DNA from: Nostoc sp. CCCryo 231-06 | GTDB taxonomy: Bacteria > Cyanobacteriota > Cyanobacteriia > Cyanobacteriales > Nostocaceae | Reading direction: 5' to 3' | DNA length: 38,063 bases | Assembly: GCA_023522315.1 (NCBI GenBank) | Contig: JAHCSU010000523.1 | Location: 1-38,063 of the forward strand | Shown: positions 1 through 8,362 of the stretch, piece after piece | How the letters are laid out: the number at the start of each line of letters is the position of its first letter | Numbering within the stretch: the stretch's first letter is position 1 | Program-made: the position numbers and the translations under genes | Notes under the pieces: generated by a model | Told to the model about the DNA's origin: nothing | The model's database searches: none | What the model saw: only the letters and a program-made list of their open reading frames with translations

Positions 1-200
1 GTAGGATTTATTGAAGTATTAAGGTATGACATTTTGAAGTGCGAAATGTGGGATAAAAGGCATAATTCTTTGACAGCCTTCTGATGATCGCGTTGCGAAA
101 GCTTATGTGGACTGAATAATAAGGTATTCAATCCACCATTGTTGAGTTGAGTTACTAATCAGAGACGATCCAGTTAAACCTTGACTCCTCGGAGTCAGCT

Positions 201-401
201 TTACTCCTGATCCTGATCAATTTTTTCGATATCATCAGGTGTACCAGTGGCAGAAATTTTTGATGTGCCAGATTTACCTGCACCTGAATTGCCGCCAGAA
301 GCGCCAGCACCGCCTGAGTGTTTAGAATCAGTGTTGCCTTGTTCATATTGAAGCTGTTCAAGGCGGTTTTTTTCTTGAGCTTTATCTTTTTGGTCAGCCA
401 T
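201..401 (-). CDS. small hydrophilic Gly/Ser-rich protein, unknown function
   Basis: The 66-residue product starts at an ATG and opens with a charged stretch (MADQKDKAQEKNRLEQLQ). A Gly/Ala/Ser-rich middle follows, and the end is acidic (DDIEKIDQDQE). There are no cysteines, membrane segments or signal peptide, so it is probably a soluble, largely disordered protein. I do not recognise a family. No strong ribosome binding site is visible upstream, which is common in cyanobacteria. Its neighbour is a decayed integrase fragment, so it sits at the edge of a mobile-DNA scar. It could be a real small protein or a chance frame; the ordered charged/Gly-rich composition favours a real gene. Confidence 0.5.
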   Translation of the reverse strand: MADQKDKAQEKNRLEQLQYEQGNTDSKHSGGAGASGGNSGAGKSGTSKISATGTPDDIEKIDQDQE

Positions 402-550
402 ATCTTAAAAACATTTTTAGCGTAGCGATCACTATATACTCTACCATTTTCCTTATTCTGGCGACACCAAAGGCAAATGCTCTTAATTTGTCAGTTCTGG
501 CGGATAATCAGCTAGTCGGCACGCTCCCCGTAATACTCTTGGAACCCAAC

Positions 551-578
551 GAGAGCGATTTTTTTCGGGGGAGATGGG
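551..578 (+). repeat. left arm of perfect 28-bp inverted repeat
   Basis: Bases 551-578 (beginning GAGAGCGATTTTTTTCGGGG) are the exact reverse complement of 1770-1797. The match stops sharply at both ends: 579 and 1769 differ, and 550 and 1798 differ. The pair bounds 1,247 bp holding only broken mobile-element genes. I see no clear target-site duplication outside the arms. Confidence 0.85.
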
Positions 579-604
579 CAAGAATTAACCAAGGGGTTTA
601 AACA

Positions 605-931
605 TTAATCATCCCAAAGCCCCTGAAATTTGGTAGATGCAAGTTCGGTGTAACGAACAGTATGCTGAATATTTTTATGCCCCAAATAACTCTGAATTGT
701 TCGGGTATCAATGCCTCGATTCGCCAAATAATAACCTGTTCCATGCCGCAGCATATGAGCATGAATAGGGAAAGGCAAACCAGCTAATTCACCAGCCAGC
801 TCAACAATGCCGGCGATCGTATCATGTGCTAACGGCCCACGTCGAGAAGACTGGAAAATATAGGGATTAGCAGGATAATCTCGTTGCATCTGACGGAGAG
901 AGCGAATCTCCAGACCAGTAAGCACTCCCAA
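605..931 (-). pseudogene. C-terminal remnant of tyrosine recombinase (phage-type integrase)
   Basis: About 108 residues match the C-terminal catalytic part of cyanobacterial tyrosine recombinases. Visible are the HxLRH box (HMLRHGTGYYLANRG), the LGHKNIQHT segment with its second histidine, and the nucleophile tyrosine in TVRYTEL. The N-terminal SAM-like DNA-binding region and the first catalytic arginine (usually in an LRVSEL-like motif) are missing. Homology ends near 931, where reverse-transcriptase sequence on the opposite strand begins at about 935. The only in-frame start at the edge is a TTG, so this is a truncated relic, not a working recombinase. It probably came from an integrative element or plasmid integrase. 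Confidence 0.8.
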
Positions 932-934
932 TAA

Positions 935-1718
935 ACCCGGTGGATAGCATCATTATCCCCAGAAGCACGTTTAAAACTGGTTGCCAAATTAAAACCTAAC
1001 TCAAAGGTAAAACCGACACGACGGGTTTGGATTCCCAAGCCAGGAACGGATGAGAAACGACCCTTGGGTATTCCCGTAATGGACGACCGAGCTTTGCAAG
1101 CGCTGTTCAAATTGGCATTAGAGCCAGAATGGGAAGCGCGATTTGAACCTAACTCATACGGGATCAGACCTGGGCGCTCATGTCATGATGCAATGGAAGC
1201 CATATTTAACGCAATCGTTCAGAAAAGCAAATATGTTTTAGATGCTGACATTGCAAAATGCTTCGACCGCATCGACCATGAAGCACTGCTAAGAAAATTA
1301 AATACATTCCCCACCATCCGCCGACAAGTTCGAGCATGGGGAAATAATCTCTGAATGGTTAAAAGACATGGGCTTAGAATTGAAACCTGCCAAAACACGT
1401 TTAACTCACACTTTGAATGAGTATGAGTTAGAAAAGCCGGGGTTTAACTTTCTCGGTTTTAACATAAGGCAGTGGAAAGTGGGTAAATACCACTCAAAAC
1501 AAGGTTTCAAAACAATCATCACCCCCAGCAAGGAAAAGCAAAAGATACATTACGACCGAGTAGCAAGTATCATCGACGACCACAAGGCAGCGCCCCAAGC
1601 GGCGTTAATCAGCCGATTAAATCCGGTAATCACAGCATGGTCAAACTACTACTCAACAGTGGTAAGCAAGGTGGCTTACTCTGACGTAGATAATCTAGCG
1701 ATTTTTTGTCGTTGGTAA
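935..1718 (+). pseudogene. ltrA-like: group II intron reverse transcriptase/maturase remnant with internal deletion
   Basis: From about 935 the plus strand reads as a group II intron RT: RRVWIPKPGTDEKRPLGIP, then NSYGIRPGRSCHDAM, then the palm motif with its first catalytic Asp (LDADIAKCFDRIDHEALL). At about 1335-1342, just after RRQVRAW, the frame jumps straight into EIISEWLKDMGLELKPAKT and the maturase X domain (INxR-like and ITAWSNYY motifs). Roughly 100 residues including the YADD active site are lost, and the junction is out of frame, giving a TGA at 1352-1354. The extreme N-terminus is also missing, and after AYS near 1680 the usual maturase end is replaced by unrelated sequence. I see no intron RNA domain V nearby. 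This is a dead relic. Confidence 0.85.
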
Positions 1719-1769
1719 ATGACAAGTTGCTCAGAATCGGACATTGGGTCATCTTACCATATTCCCAGT

Positions 1770-1797
1770 CCCATCTCCCCCGAAAAAAATCGCTCTC
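1770..1797 (-). repeat. right arm of perfect 28-bp inverted repeat
   Basis: Exact reverse complement of 551-578. It ends one base before the stop codon of the ABC permease gene (TGA at 1801-1799 on the minus strand), so whatever the repeat bounds arrived immediately behind that gene. It could be the terminal repeat of a gutted insertion element. Confidence 0.85.
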
Positions 1798-1798
1798 A

Positions 1799-2980
1799 TC
1801 ATTCTGAACGTAGCGCTTTTACTGGGTCGATCTGGCTGGCCCGCACGGCGGGAAGCAAACTAGCTCCCACCCCTACCGCTAGCGCTGACCCTAGTGCTAG
1901 CACTGCAATTCTGCTATCAAACTCATAGGGCAAGCTAAAGGTATCGGTAACCACAACTGTGAATCCATGCACCACTCCCAGCCCAGCTGCCCCTCCTATT
2001 AGACTTAAAAGCATCGCCTCTAGAATAAATTGCAGCATGATTTCCCGTTGGGTTGCACCCACCGCCCGTCTCAAACCTATTTCAGCGGTTCGTTCTGTTA
2101 CTGAGGCAATCATAATATTTGCAATCCCAACACCGCCAACTAATAGCGCGATCGCTCCTACTGCTGTTAGACCTTGGGAAGCCATCTCTAGAGTTTTCTG
2201 CTGCTGTATAATATCTGATACATTATTCCAAAATTTAAATTTGTAACCTGGAAATCTTTGTAGCAGCAATTTCTCTGCTTGGTGGCTTAACTTTTCCACA
2301 TCTTCAAGTGAGTAAGGGCGCATTTGGATACTCCCAATGTCGCGGCTACCGGTCAAAGCGTTGTAAATAGACATCGGCACATACAGTTGACCCGCCGGGG
2401 GTGCATTTTCATTTAGACTAGTCGCTACCACCCCTATGACGATATAGGGTCTTTGCCCAGCATAAATCAGCTGCCCTACAGGTTCTTGCTTTTGGAAAAG
2501 TTGTTCTGCCAGCAATTGATCGATTACTATCACCGGACGGTAGTTAGCAAAATCTTCAGATGTGAAAAACCGTCCCGAAACCAATGATTTCCCTGAAGTC
2601 AGCAAAAAATCTTGGGAAACAGGTGACATGGGTGGAGTAAATTCCTTGTCCCGAAATACAGTTGGCGTAGAACCAGCCCAATTAAAAGAACTGATCGCCT
2701 GCAAGCCCACCATTCGCTGTCGTAAGAATTCCATGTCTTCCAACTTGAGTTGGGTGGTTTGACCGCCAGAATCCCAGTTTGGATAAACTGAAACTTGAGG
2801 TGCGCCTCGTTTTGCTAATTGTTGAGCGATCGCGGCTCGGCTAATATTACCAACCTGAAGTGTAGCGCTAACAGCAGCCACACACATAAATACCCCTAGA
2901 GTAGTCAGAGCAGAACGCAACGGGTTCCTACCTAAGGAGTGAAAGGTAATATTTAATAAGTCAAAAGCTGAAAGAGCCAT
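1799..2980 (-). CDS. MacB/FtsX-type ABC transporter permease
   Basis: This 393-residue protein has the layout of a free-standing MacB-type permease: a first membrane helix at about residues 20-45 (RSALTTLGVFMCVAAVSATL), a large periplasmic MacB-PCD domain at about 46-265, and a C-terminal FtsX domain with three helices at about 272-388. The FtsX signature ERTAEIGLRRAVGAT and the typical ending (ASQIDPVKALRSE) are present, so it looks complete. It lies about 100 bp behind the membrane fusion protein gene on the same strand, and the pair would form a tripartite efflux pump of the MacAB/YknXYZ kind. The protein has no Walker motifs, so it needs a separate ATPase, which is not in this window. The substrate cannot be told from the sequence. 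Confidence 0.9.
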   Translation of the reverse strand: MALSAFDLLNITFHSLGRNPLRSALTTLGVFMCVAAVSATLQVGNISRAAIAQQLAKRGAPQVSVYPNWDSGGQTTQLKLEDMEFLRQRMVGLQAISSFNWAGSTPTVFRDKEFTPPMSPVSQDFLLTSGKSLVSGRFFTSEDFANYRPVIVIDQLLAEQLFQKQEPVGQLIYAGQRPYIVIGVVATSLNENAPPAGQLYVPMSIYNALTGSRDIGSIQMRPYSLEDVEKLSHQAEKLLLQRFPGYKFKFWNNVSDIIQQQKTLEMASQGLTAVGAIALLVGGVGIANIMIASVTERTAEIGLRRAVGATQREIMLQFILEAMLLSLIGGAAGLGVVHGFTVVVTDTFSLPYEFDSRIAVLALGSALAVGVGASLLPAVRASQIDPVKALRSE

Positions 2981-3083
2981 AATAGTCGCTTTGCTCTAGC
3001 TTAAAAATGGGTGGGTGTAAGGGTGTGGAGTGAATGTCACGAAAATAAGCTGGGGGAGTAAAGTCGAAATATTAATTTATTTA

Positions 3084-4325
3084 TTACTTTTCACTTGCCT
3101 TAACTGGCAGCCCTGGCTTGAGTTGCGACTCAACAGGCGGCAGTATGACCTGTTCGCCAGGATGTAAACCAGAGGTTACTTCTACAGCCATTAACCCCTC
3201 CAATCCCAGATTAATGGTACGTTTTTGGGCTTGATTTTGGCTATCCCGAACCCATACAAAGGGATGCGCTTCCGATCGCACAATAGCCTCTGTCTTCAAA
3301 ACTACTACGTTCTGCCGTTGCTGCAACACAACCTCGACATTTACCCTACTACCAGGGAGCAGTGTGCGAGTAGGGGTATCAAGCCGAATGGTTGCGGGTA
3401 CTGTTGGTTGATCTGATTGTTTTGGACTACTACCATCTTGTTTTTGGTCTTCAGTGGTGAGTGCTTGAGGATACAAGCTTTGCACCCGTCCAGAGAACGT
3501 CTTTGCATTAGGCCCAATCGCATTAATGCGGGCAAGTTGATTGACGCGAACTTGAGCAGCGTTGAGGGTAGAAAGCTGGAGTTTCACCAGGATTTTTCCT
3601 GGATCACCCAAAGTGAGCAGATTGGTACGCAACTGGACCCCATCACCATCCTCTACATTCACACCCAAGACTACGCCGTTCAATGGTGCAGTTACAATAT
3701 TATCCTGGAGTTGCTGCTGAATAAGTTGGCGCTCCAATTGCAAAGTCTGAATTTTGAGGGCGGTTGTACGTGCCTCTGCTTGAGTATCTCGCAGGCTAGC
3801 CCGAGCAACGCGTACTGCATCTTCTTGCGTTTGCGCTTGTTGTTGGGCAATAGCTCCCTCTCGCACCAAGGGAGCAAGCCTTTGGAGTTGTTTTTCTTCG
3901 GCTGTTAATCGTTCTTGGGCTTCAATAATTTTTTGGCGACTACGTGCTAGGTTGATTTGCTCTTGTTGAATTTGCAACTGCTGATTGGTAAGAGCAATTT
4001 TTCGCTCTGGGTAGCGCAGGGTCAGCAATATTTGACCAAGTTTTACCCTCTCACCAGGTTTTACCATGACTCGTTCGACTGCACCCTCTTTTGGGGATTT
4101 CAAGATTCGCTGTTCTCGTAACTCAACAATACCGCTCTCATTGATTGTGGTTTCAACATTACCTCGCTCCACAGTTAGCAAGCGTACTGCTACTGGTTCA
4201 GGAGGTTGGTTCAGAGCGAAGAAGTAGGTCAGCCAACCGCCAACGCCAGCTAAAGCCAAAACTCCTGACAAGGCTAGCCATCGACTTGGGATATTAAATT
4301 TACCTTTTTCATATTTCCAGTTCAT
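3084..4325 (-). CDS. HlyD/MacA-family membrane fusion protein of an efflux system
   Basis: This 413-residue periplasmic adaptor has one N-terminal membrane anchor (about residues 16-38, WLALSGVLALAGVGGWLTYF). A first half-lipoyl segment follows (KSPKEGAVERVMVKPGERV). A long coiled-coil hairpin rich in Gln, Glu and Arg runs at about 105-210. The second lipoyl half (VTAPLNGVVLGVNVEDGDGV) and beta-barrel segments complete it, ending in LKPGLPVKASEK. These features are typical of MacA/HlyD adaptors that join an inner-membrane ABC permease to an outer-membrane channel. It precedes the permease gene at 1799-2980 and is probably co-transcribed with it. Length and domain order are normal. Confidence 0.9.
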   Translation of the reverse strand: MNWKYEKGKFNIPSRWLALSGVLALAGVGGWLTYFFALNQPPEPVAVRLLTVERGNVETTINESGIVELREQRILKSPKEGAVERVMVKPGERVKLGQILLTLRYPERKIALTNQQLQIQQEQINLARSRQKIIEAQERLTAEEKQLQRLAPLVREGAIAQQQAQTQEDAVRVARASLRDTQAEARTTALKIQTLQLERQLIQQQLQDNIVTAPLNGVVLGVNVEDGDGVQLRTNLLTLGDPGKILVKLQLSTLNAAQVRVNQLARINAIGPNAKTFSGRVQSLYPQALTTEDQKQDGSSPKQSDQPTVPATIRLDTPTRTLLPGSRVNVEVVLQQRQNVVVLKTEAIVRSEAHPFVWVRDSQNQAQKRTINLGLEGLMAVEVTSGLHPGEQVILPPVESQLKPGLPVKASEK

Positions 4326-4438
4326 GACAACTCGATCCAGTGAGTTTGCAGTTCATTACAAGCGGGAGCAAAGTAGATCGGTGTAAATATTTGTCGTTGG
4401 GATGAGGCAGAACGCAGGTGGCAGGAGGAAAGAGGTTT

Positions 4439-4666
4439 TTATTCTGGCGACATAATTAACGTTGGAGAATCTCGCAGCACGTAATTGATGCGCGGATCTG
4501 CAAACGAGCGAACGACTGCCTCTGTATCATCGGTAGAAGTATTTTCTAACACCAGAGCTTGGAAATCTGAATAGTCTTGTGATAAAACGCTTTGAAGGCT
4601 AACTTTTAATAAATCCGAGCGATTGTAGGTTGGGATGGCGATAGTCACTTTGGTTTAATATTTCAT
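4439..4666 (-). pseudogene. duplicated 5' fragment of a GT2 glycosyltransferase gene
   Basis: The reading frame VTIAIPTYNRSDLLKVSLQS...TDDTEAVVRSFADPRINYV closely copies the first 75 or so residues of the next gene (4754-5983), then similarity ends and a stop follows at 4441-4439. The ancestral ATG is at 4666-4664, but codon 4 is TAA (4657-4655) where the full gene has MKPETKV. Similarity continues upstream of the start (CTGTTTAGTAATAACG against CTGTTTTGCTAATAACG), so a segment including the spacer was duplicated. It keeps the nucleotide-binding GT-A start but lacks the DxD motif and acceptor region, so it cannot be active. Confidence 0.85.
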
Positions 4667-4753
4667 ATCCTTGCTACTGACCCTCTGTTTAGTAATAACG
4701 CCCGCATAATAAATTTAAAGACAAGCTTATTTTTAAGTTATTAAATCCAGTTT

Positions 4754-5983
4754 TCACGACCAGAGATCGAACACAATCAGGCGGCTGTTGTGCAAAACAC
4801 AGCGGAAATTTGAATTGAGATAATTGCGTAGCTGTGAGTAGTAATCTAGCCACCAGAAGGCGGGAAATCCAATGACCATAAAGCTTGCTCCCGCTTGTCG
4901 CATTCGTTCGAGTTCCTGAATGGCAGTTTGGTCGTCAGGTGGAGCGCCCCAGTAATCACCATCGCGTTCGAGAAAGGGAAGGAAATTAGATTGAGGTAGA
5001 ATCTCGGAACTCCACTGATTGTCGTCAACCAGAATAAAACACTTTCCTGCTGGAATCGTGGCTACGATCTCCTCAATGGCAATCTGTTGTCGTTCTGGCC
5101 AGCTAAGATTGAGTGCGGGTATTAGTTGAGATGTAAACTCGCTGCGACGCATACTGATATGCAATAGGCGCTCTACTAGCCATTGACGATAAGATGCATC
5201 CTCTGCACGCGGTGACTGTAACAAATAAGCGATCGCATCAGTACGTTCTGCCATCACAGCAAGCGCTCCTGTTCCACTAAGGGAGTGAAAGCTGACCTGG
5301 GAATCCTGTTCAACGTGAAACCGGACTTGAGCCAGTTCTTTGGCAATAAAGAAGAAATCGAATTGCACCGCCATCCGCAAGTATAGGTTCAAGTCTAGCA
5401 AGTACTTGGAGTGCGTTATGTCGAATCCCCCAACCGCCTTGAGGGCAGAAGCGCGAAACATCACTGCACTGGTACGCAAAATCCATTTCCGTCCATCAAC
5501 AATTTGGTGGATGAACTCTAGACCGTCGATCAGCTCTTGTGGCAAGTTGTCTGAAAATTCTGTGCCTGTGACCTGTAGTAAAACACCGTTAGTGTCGATA
5601 AATTCAGCTTGGGCAGCCGACAGACCAGCATGAGGATAATTGTCCAATGCTAGGACAGACTCGTGGATGAAGTTGGGCAGCAGAACATCATCATCCGATA
5701 AGATGCTGAGATAGGGGCTAGTGTTTAGCTCAATACTCCGCTGCCAATTGCCAAATATGCCAATATTGACTTCGTTGCGTACATAAATAATTCGCGAATC
5801 CGCAAATGAGCCTACAACCGCCTCTGTATCATCGTCAGAAGCATTATCTAATACAAGCACCTGGAAATCTGGATAGTCCTGTGCCAATGCGCTTTGCAGG
5901 CTAGTTTTGAGTAAATTTGATCGGTTGTAGGTTGGGATTGCGATCGTAACTTTGGTTTCAGGTTTCATATAGTTTCTGCTCAC
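4754..5983 (-). CDS. GT2 glycosyltransferase with shared C-terminal domain (copy 1)
   Basis: The 409-residue product begins with a GT-A fold of family 2: VTIAIPTYNRSNLLKTSLQS, then VLVLDNASDDDTEAV, and a metal/sugar-nucleotide site SILSDDDVLLPNF at about residues 93-105. It would transfer a sugar from a nucleotide donor to a glycan acceptor at the inner face of the membrane. Residues 314-409 form a separate domain (FILVDDNQW...PFLERDGDYWGAPPDDQTAI...FPAFWWLDYY...RLIVFDLWS) also found at the ends of the next two genes. The catalytic domains of the three are not close copies of each other. ATG codons at 5983 and 5968 (MKPETK) are both possible starts. It is the last complete gene of the minus-strand glycan locus. 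Confidence 0.88.
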   Translation of the reverse strand: MSRNYMKPETKVTIAIPTYNRSNLLKTSLQSALAQDYPDFQVLVLDNASDDDTEAVVGSFADSRIIYVRNEVNIGIFGNWQRSIELNTSPYLSILSDDDVLLPNFIHESVLALDNYPHAGLSAAQAEFIDTNGVLLQVTGTEFSDNLPQELIDGLEFIHQIVDGRKWILRTSAVMFRASALKAVGGFDITHSKYLLDLNLYLRMAVQFDFFFIAKELAQVRFHVEQDSQVSFHSLSGTGALAVMAERTDAIAYLLQSPRAEDASYRQWLVERLLHISMRRSEFTSQLIPALNLSWPERQQIAIEEIVATIPAGKCFILVDDNQWSSEILPQSNFLPFLERDGDYWGAPPDDQTAIQELERMRQAGASFMVIGFPAFWWLDYYSQLRNYLNSNFRCVLHNSRLIVFDLWS

Positions 5984-6014
5984 TCCCTGTTTTGCTAATA
6001 ACGGCCAGGCAGTA

Positions 6015-7148
6015 TCAAGCTAAAGTGTGTAAATCAAAGACAACCAAGCGTTCATTTTCCAAAAGACAACGAAACCTAGTACGCAAATAGCGAACGAATT
6101 CAGCATAGTAGTCAAGCCACCAGAAGGCAGTCCAGGCAAACACGATGAAACTTGCGCCTTCACGGTGCAGTCGCTCAAATTCCTTAATTGCTATGGTATC
6201 GTCACTAGGAGGCCCCCAATACACACCCTCTTTTTCTATAAAAGGGATCGCTTGGCAATTTTCAAGTAGCTGATGATGACCCAATTCGTCCATGTCAACC
6301 AAAATATAATTCTGCTCTTGTGCAATCAAAGAGCCTAACTCTTTACCTAACTCGACCATCCGCTGAAGATATTTGTGACAAGAATCTTCCTTATATTCAA
6401 ATGCATCATTAACTTTAATACCTTGTTTGTGTAAATATTCCCGTAGAACTTTCTCTTCATAATAATAGTGGCTAAGTCGCCAGCTATAAGTACGCTTGTT
6501 TGTGCCATTATGACCATGAATGCGGTATAGCGACTGATAGTCATTAATCCGCCTGATACTGCCGGAAAAAGGAGCCAAGAAGCCGAGGTATGACTCTGCA
6601 TTTAATCGATAGTTAGTCTCAGGCATAGGTAAGATTTTCTCTAAATAGCTGCGTAACCAAACGTTACCGCTAGTAGGTGGAAAAGTATGACCTTCTAAAC
6701 CATATTTAAGCTGCTCATTGTACAGATTACCTTCTGATAAAATACCTTTACAATCAACTTTTTCTAGTAAGTTGCTATTAACATCAATGACACGCAAAGG
6801 CCAATGAACCTTAACTGCATCTGGATCGTCACGCAAGATTTTAACTACTCTTTCAATAGCAGTCGGTAGCAAAACATCATCTGAATCCAAGAAGCATATA
6901 ACCTCACCACAACTAATAACAAAACCAGCATTAAATGCAGATGCTTGTCCACCATTATCTTTTAAGACAGGAACAATTTTTTCTCCATAACTGGCAATGA
7001 TTTGTTGTGAGTTATCGGTTGAACCATCATCAACTACGATGACTTCTGTAGGCTGATAGCTTTGATTTAGGGCACTTTCAATTGCCTCGGACAAAAAAGA
7101 TCCATAGTTATAATTGGTAATGATGATACTGGCTAGAGTTTTTTGCAT
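6015..7148 (-). CDS. GT2 glycosyltransferase with shared C-terminal domain (copy 2)
   Basis: This 377-residue enzyme has a classic GT2 N-terminus: ASIIITNYNYGSFLSEAIES, VIVVDDGSTDNSQQI, DNGGQASAFNAGF and the DxD-type motif CFLDSDDVLLPTA near residues 88-100. The family usually makes glycosidic bonds from UDP/dTDP-sugars during polysaccharide assembly. Residues 279-377 are the shared domain: YILVDMDE, PFIEKEGVYWGPPSDDT, TAFWWLDYYAEF and RLVVFDLHTLA. The gene lies 12 bp behind the 7161-8357 gene and 31 bp ahead of the 4754-5983 gene, which fits a single transcript. Donor and acceptor are unknown. Confidence 0.9.
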   Translation of the reverse strand: MQKTLASIIITNYNYGSFLSEAIESALNQSYQPTEVIVVDDGSTDNSQQIIASYGEKIVPVLKDNGGQASAFNAGFVISCGEVICFLDSDDVLLPTAIERVVKILRDDPDAVKVHWPLRVIDVNSNLLEKVDCKGILSEGNLYNEQLKYGLEGHTFPPTSGNVWLRSYLEKILPMPETNYRLNAESYLGFLAPFSGSIRRINDYQSLYRIHGHNGTNKRTYSWRLSHYYYEEKVLREYLHKQGIKVNDAFEYKEDSCHKYLQRMVELGKELGSLIAQEQNYILVDMDELGHHQLLENCQAIPFIEKEGVYWGPPSDDTIAIKEFERLHREGASFIVFAWTAFWWLDYYAEFVRYLRTRFRCLLENERLVVFDLHTLA

Positions 7149-7160
7149 ATACTTTTCCCT

Positions 7161-8357
7161 TTATCCTAAGCCAAACACAACTACATAATCATTTTTTAAT
7201 AAGTAAGGAAACTTTTGACGCAAATAGTCATGAAATCCAGTAAAGTACTCTAGCCACCAAAAAGCCGTCCAAAAGAAGACAATTGCATATACCCCAGTTT
7301 GGTGCAATCGCTCAAATTCTTGAATTGCCATATTATCATCTGTGGGAATTCCCCAATAGTGTCCGTTGCGTTCAGTAAAGGGAATAGTCTGAAAACCTTC
7401 AATGATTTTGTTGCCATTTAGGCAATCCTCATCAACTAAGATGAAAGATTTTTCTGGCGAAATTACAGCCTTCAGCTCCTCTATCAACTCATACAGATGA
7501 CCAATGCGATTGCGCTCTTCCACGAAATATAAATCTGCCGTTATTTGAGCCAGATTCCACTTTTTCGGAATCTCATCTAACTCCTTGGCAGCTTGTTGAA
7601 TATCCCATCTTTTAAAGAAATAATCGAGGTTATCACGTTCTGGAGGAAAAGGATGCCAGAAATGAATAACAGACTTCGGTTCAAACACAACTGGAATGTT
7701 AGAATGATACAAAGCCATACTAGAATCAATCCAATCTAAATAGACGACATCATCAAAAGGCATCACTCGATCGAAAACACTTCGACGGTAAAGTTGACAA
7801 TGAACCTCTCCAGATAACTCTATCTTTCGGCGATGGGAACCTCGATCAAGCTGTTGATCGCCTGTAGGTGGCAGAATTTCCAACTTGATCCCATCCGTCG
7901 TTTGTATTGAATGAACCTGTCCTAAGTTTGGATCCCAGTGAATTTTAGTTGCATCCAAACCGCCCTCGATAATACGGGGAATGGCCACATCAGCTGGATG
8001 TTCTTCGCAAGCCTGGATGAGATAAGACAACCAACCCTCTTCTACGAGAACATCATTCTCGATGAAACACAAGAAATCATCATTAGGGTTAGATTCCTCA
8101 ATTACCAGATTTCTTGATTGGTTAGGCATCAAATAATAATCCTTATAAATGACTTTGACATTACTACGTCCCTCAAGCACCTCTTCAATTTGCTTCCAGT
8201 AAACTTCAGGAGTGTTGCAATTTATCACAATTAAATTAAAAGGAATATGCGTGTAGTCAAAAATTCGCTGCAATGATTCCGCAGCTAATGAGAACTGTTC
8301 GCGAGGAAAAAATCCAATGGTGACTGTCGGCATATTGATATTCCTAAATTGAATCAT
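7161..8357 (-). CDS. GT2-like glycosyltransferase with shared C-terminal domain (copy 3)
   Basis: The 398-residue protein has a divergent GT-A domain: VTIGFFPREQFSLAAESLQR, LIVINCNTPEVY, MPNQSRNLVIEES, and FIENDVLVEEGWL, where END takes the place of DxD. A histidine motif near IHFWHPFPPERD lies toward the end of the catalytic part. Residues 303-398 are the shared C-terminal domain (FILVDEDC, PFTERNGHYWGIPTDDN, TAFWWLEYF, VVVFGLG). Its N-terminal half differs clearly from the other two enzymes, so the tail has been joined to different GT types. It starts 5 bp after the 8363-9502 gene ends. It is probably active, with an unknown sugar. Confidence 0.85.
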   Translation of the reverse strand: MIQFRNINMPTVTIGFFPREQFSLAAESLQRIFDYTHIPFNLIVINCNTPEVYWKQIEEVLEGRSNVKVIYKDYYLMPNQSRNLVIEESNPNDDFLCFIENDVLVEEGWLSYLIQACEEHPADVAIPRIIEGGLDATKIHWDPNLGQVHSIQTTDGIKLEILPPTGDQQLDRGSHRRKIELSGEVHCQLYRRSVFDRVMPFDDVVYLDWIDSSMALYHSNIPVVFEPKSVIHFWHPFPPERDNLDYFFKRWDIQQAAKELDEIPKKWNLAQITADLYFVEERNRIGHLYELIEELKAVISPEKSFILVDEDCLNGNKIIEGFQTIPFTERNGHYWGIPTDDNMAIQEFERLHQTGVYAIVFFWTAFWWLEYFTGFHDYLRQKFPYLLKNDYVVVFGLG

Positions 8358-8362
8358 GATGA

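Noticed and set aside
1368..1718. Separate intact maturase gene
   Set aside because: It is the downstream part of one RT gene, with similarity to the same protein on both sides of the deletion, and its C-terminus is replaced.
551..1797. A functional integrative element
   Set aside because: The integrase lacks its N-terminal half and first catalytic Arg, the RT lacks YADD, and no other mobility gene is present.
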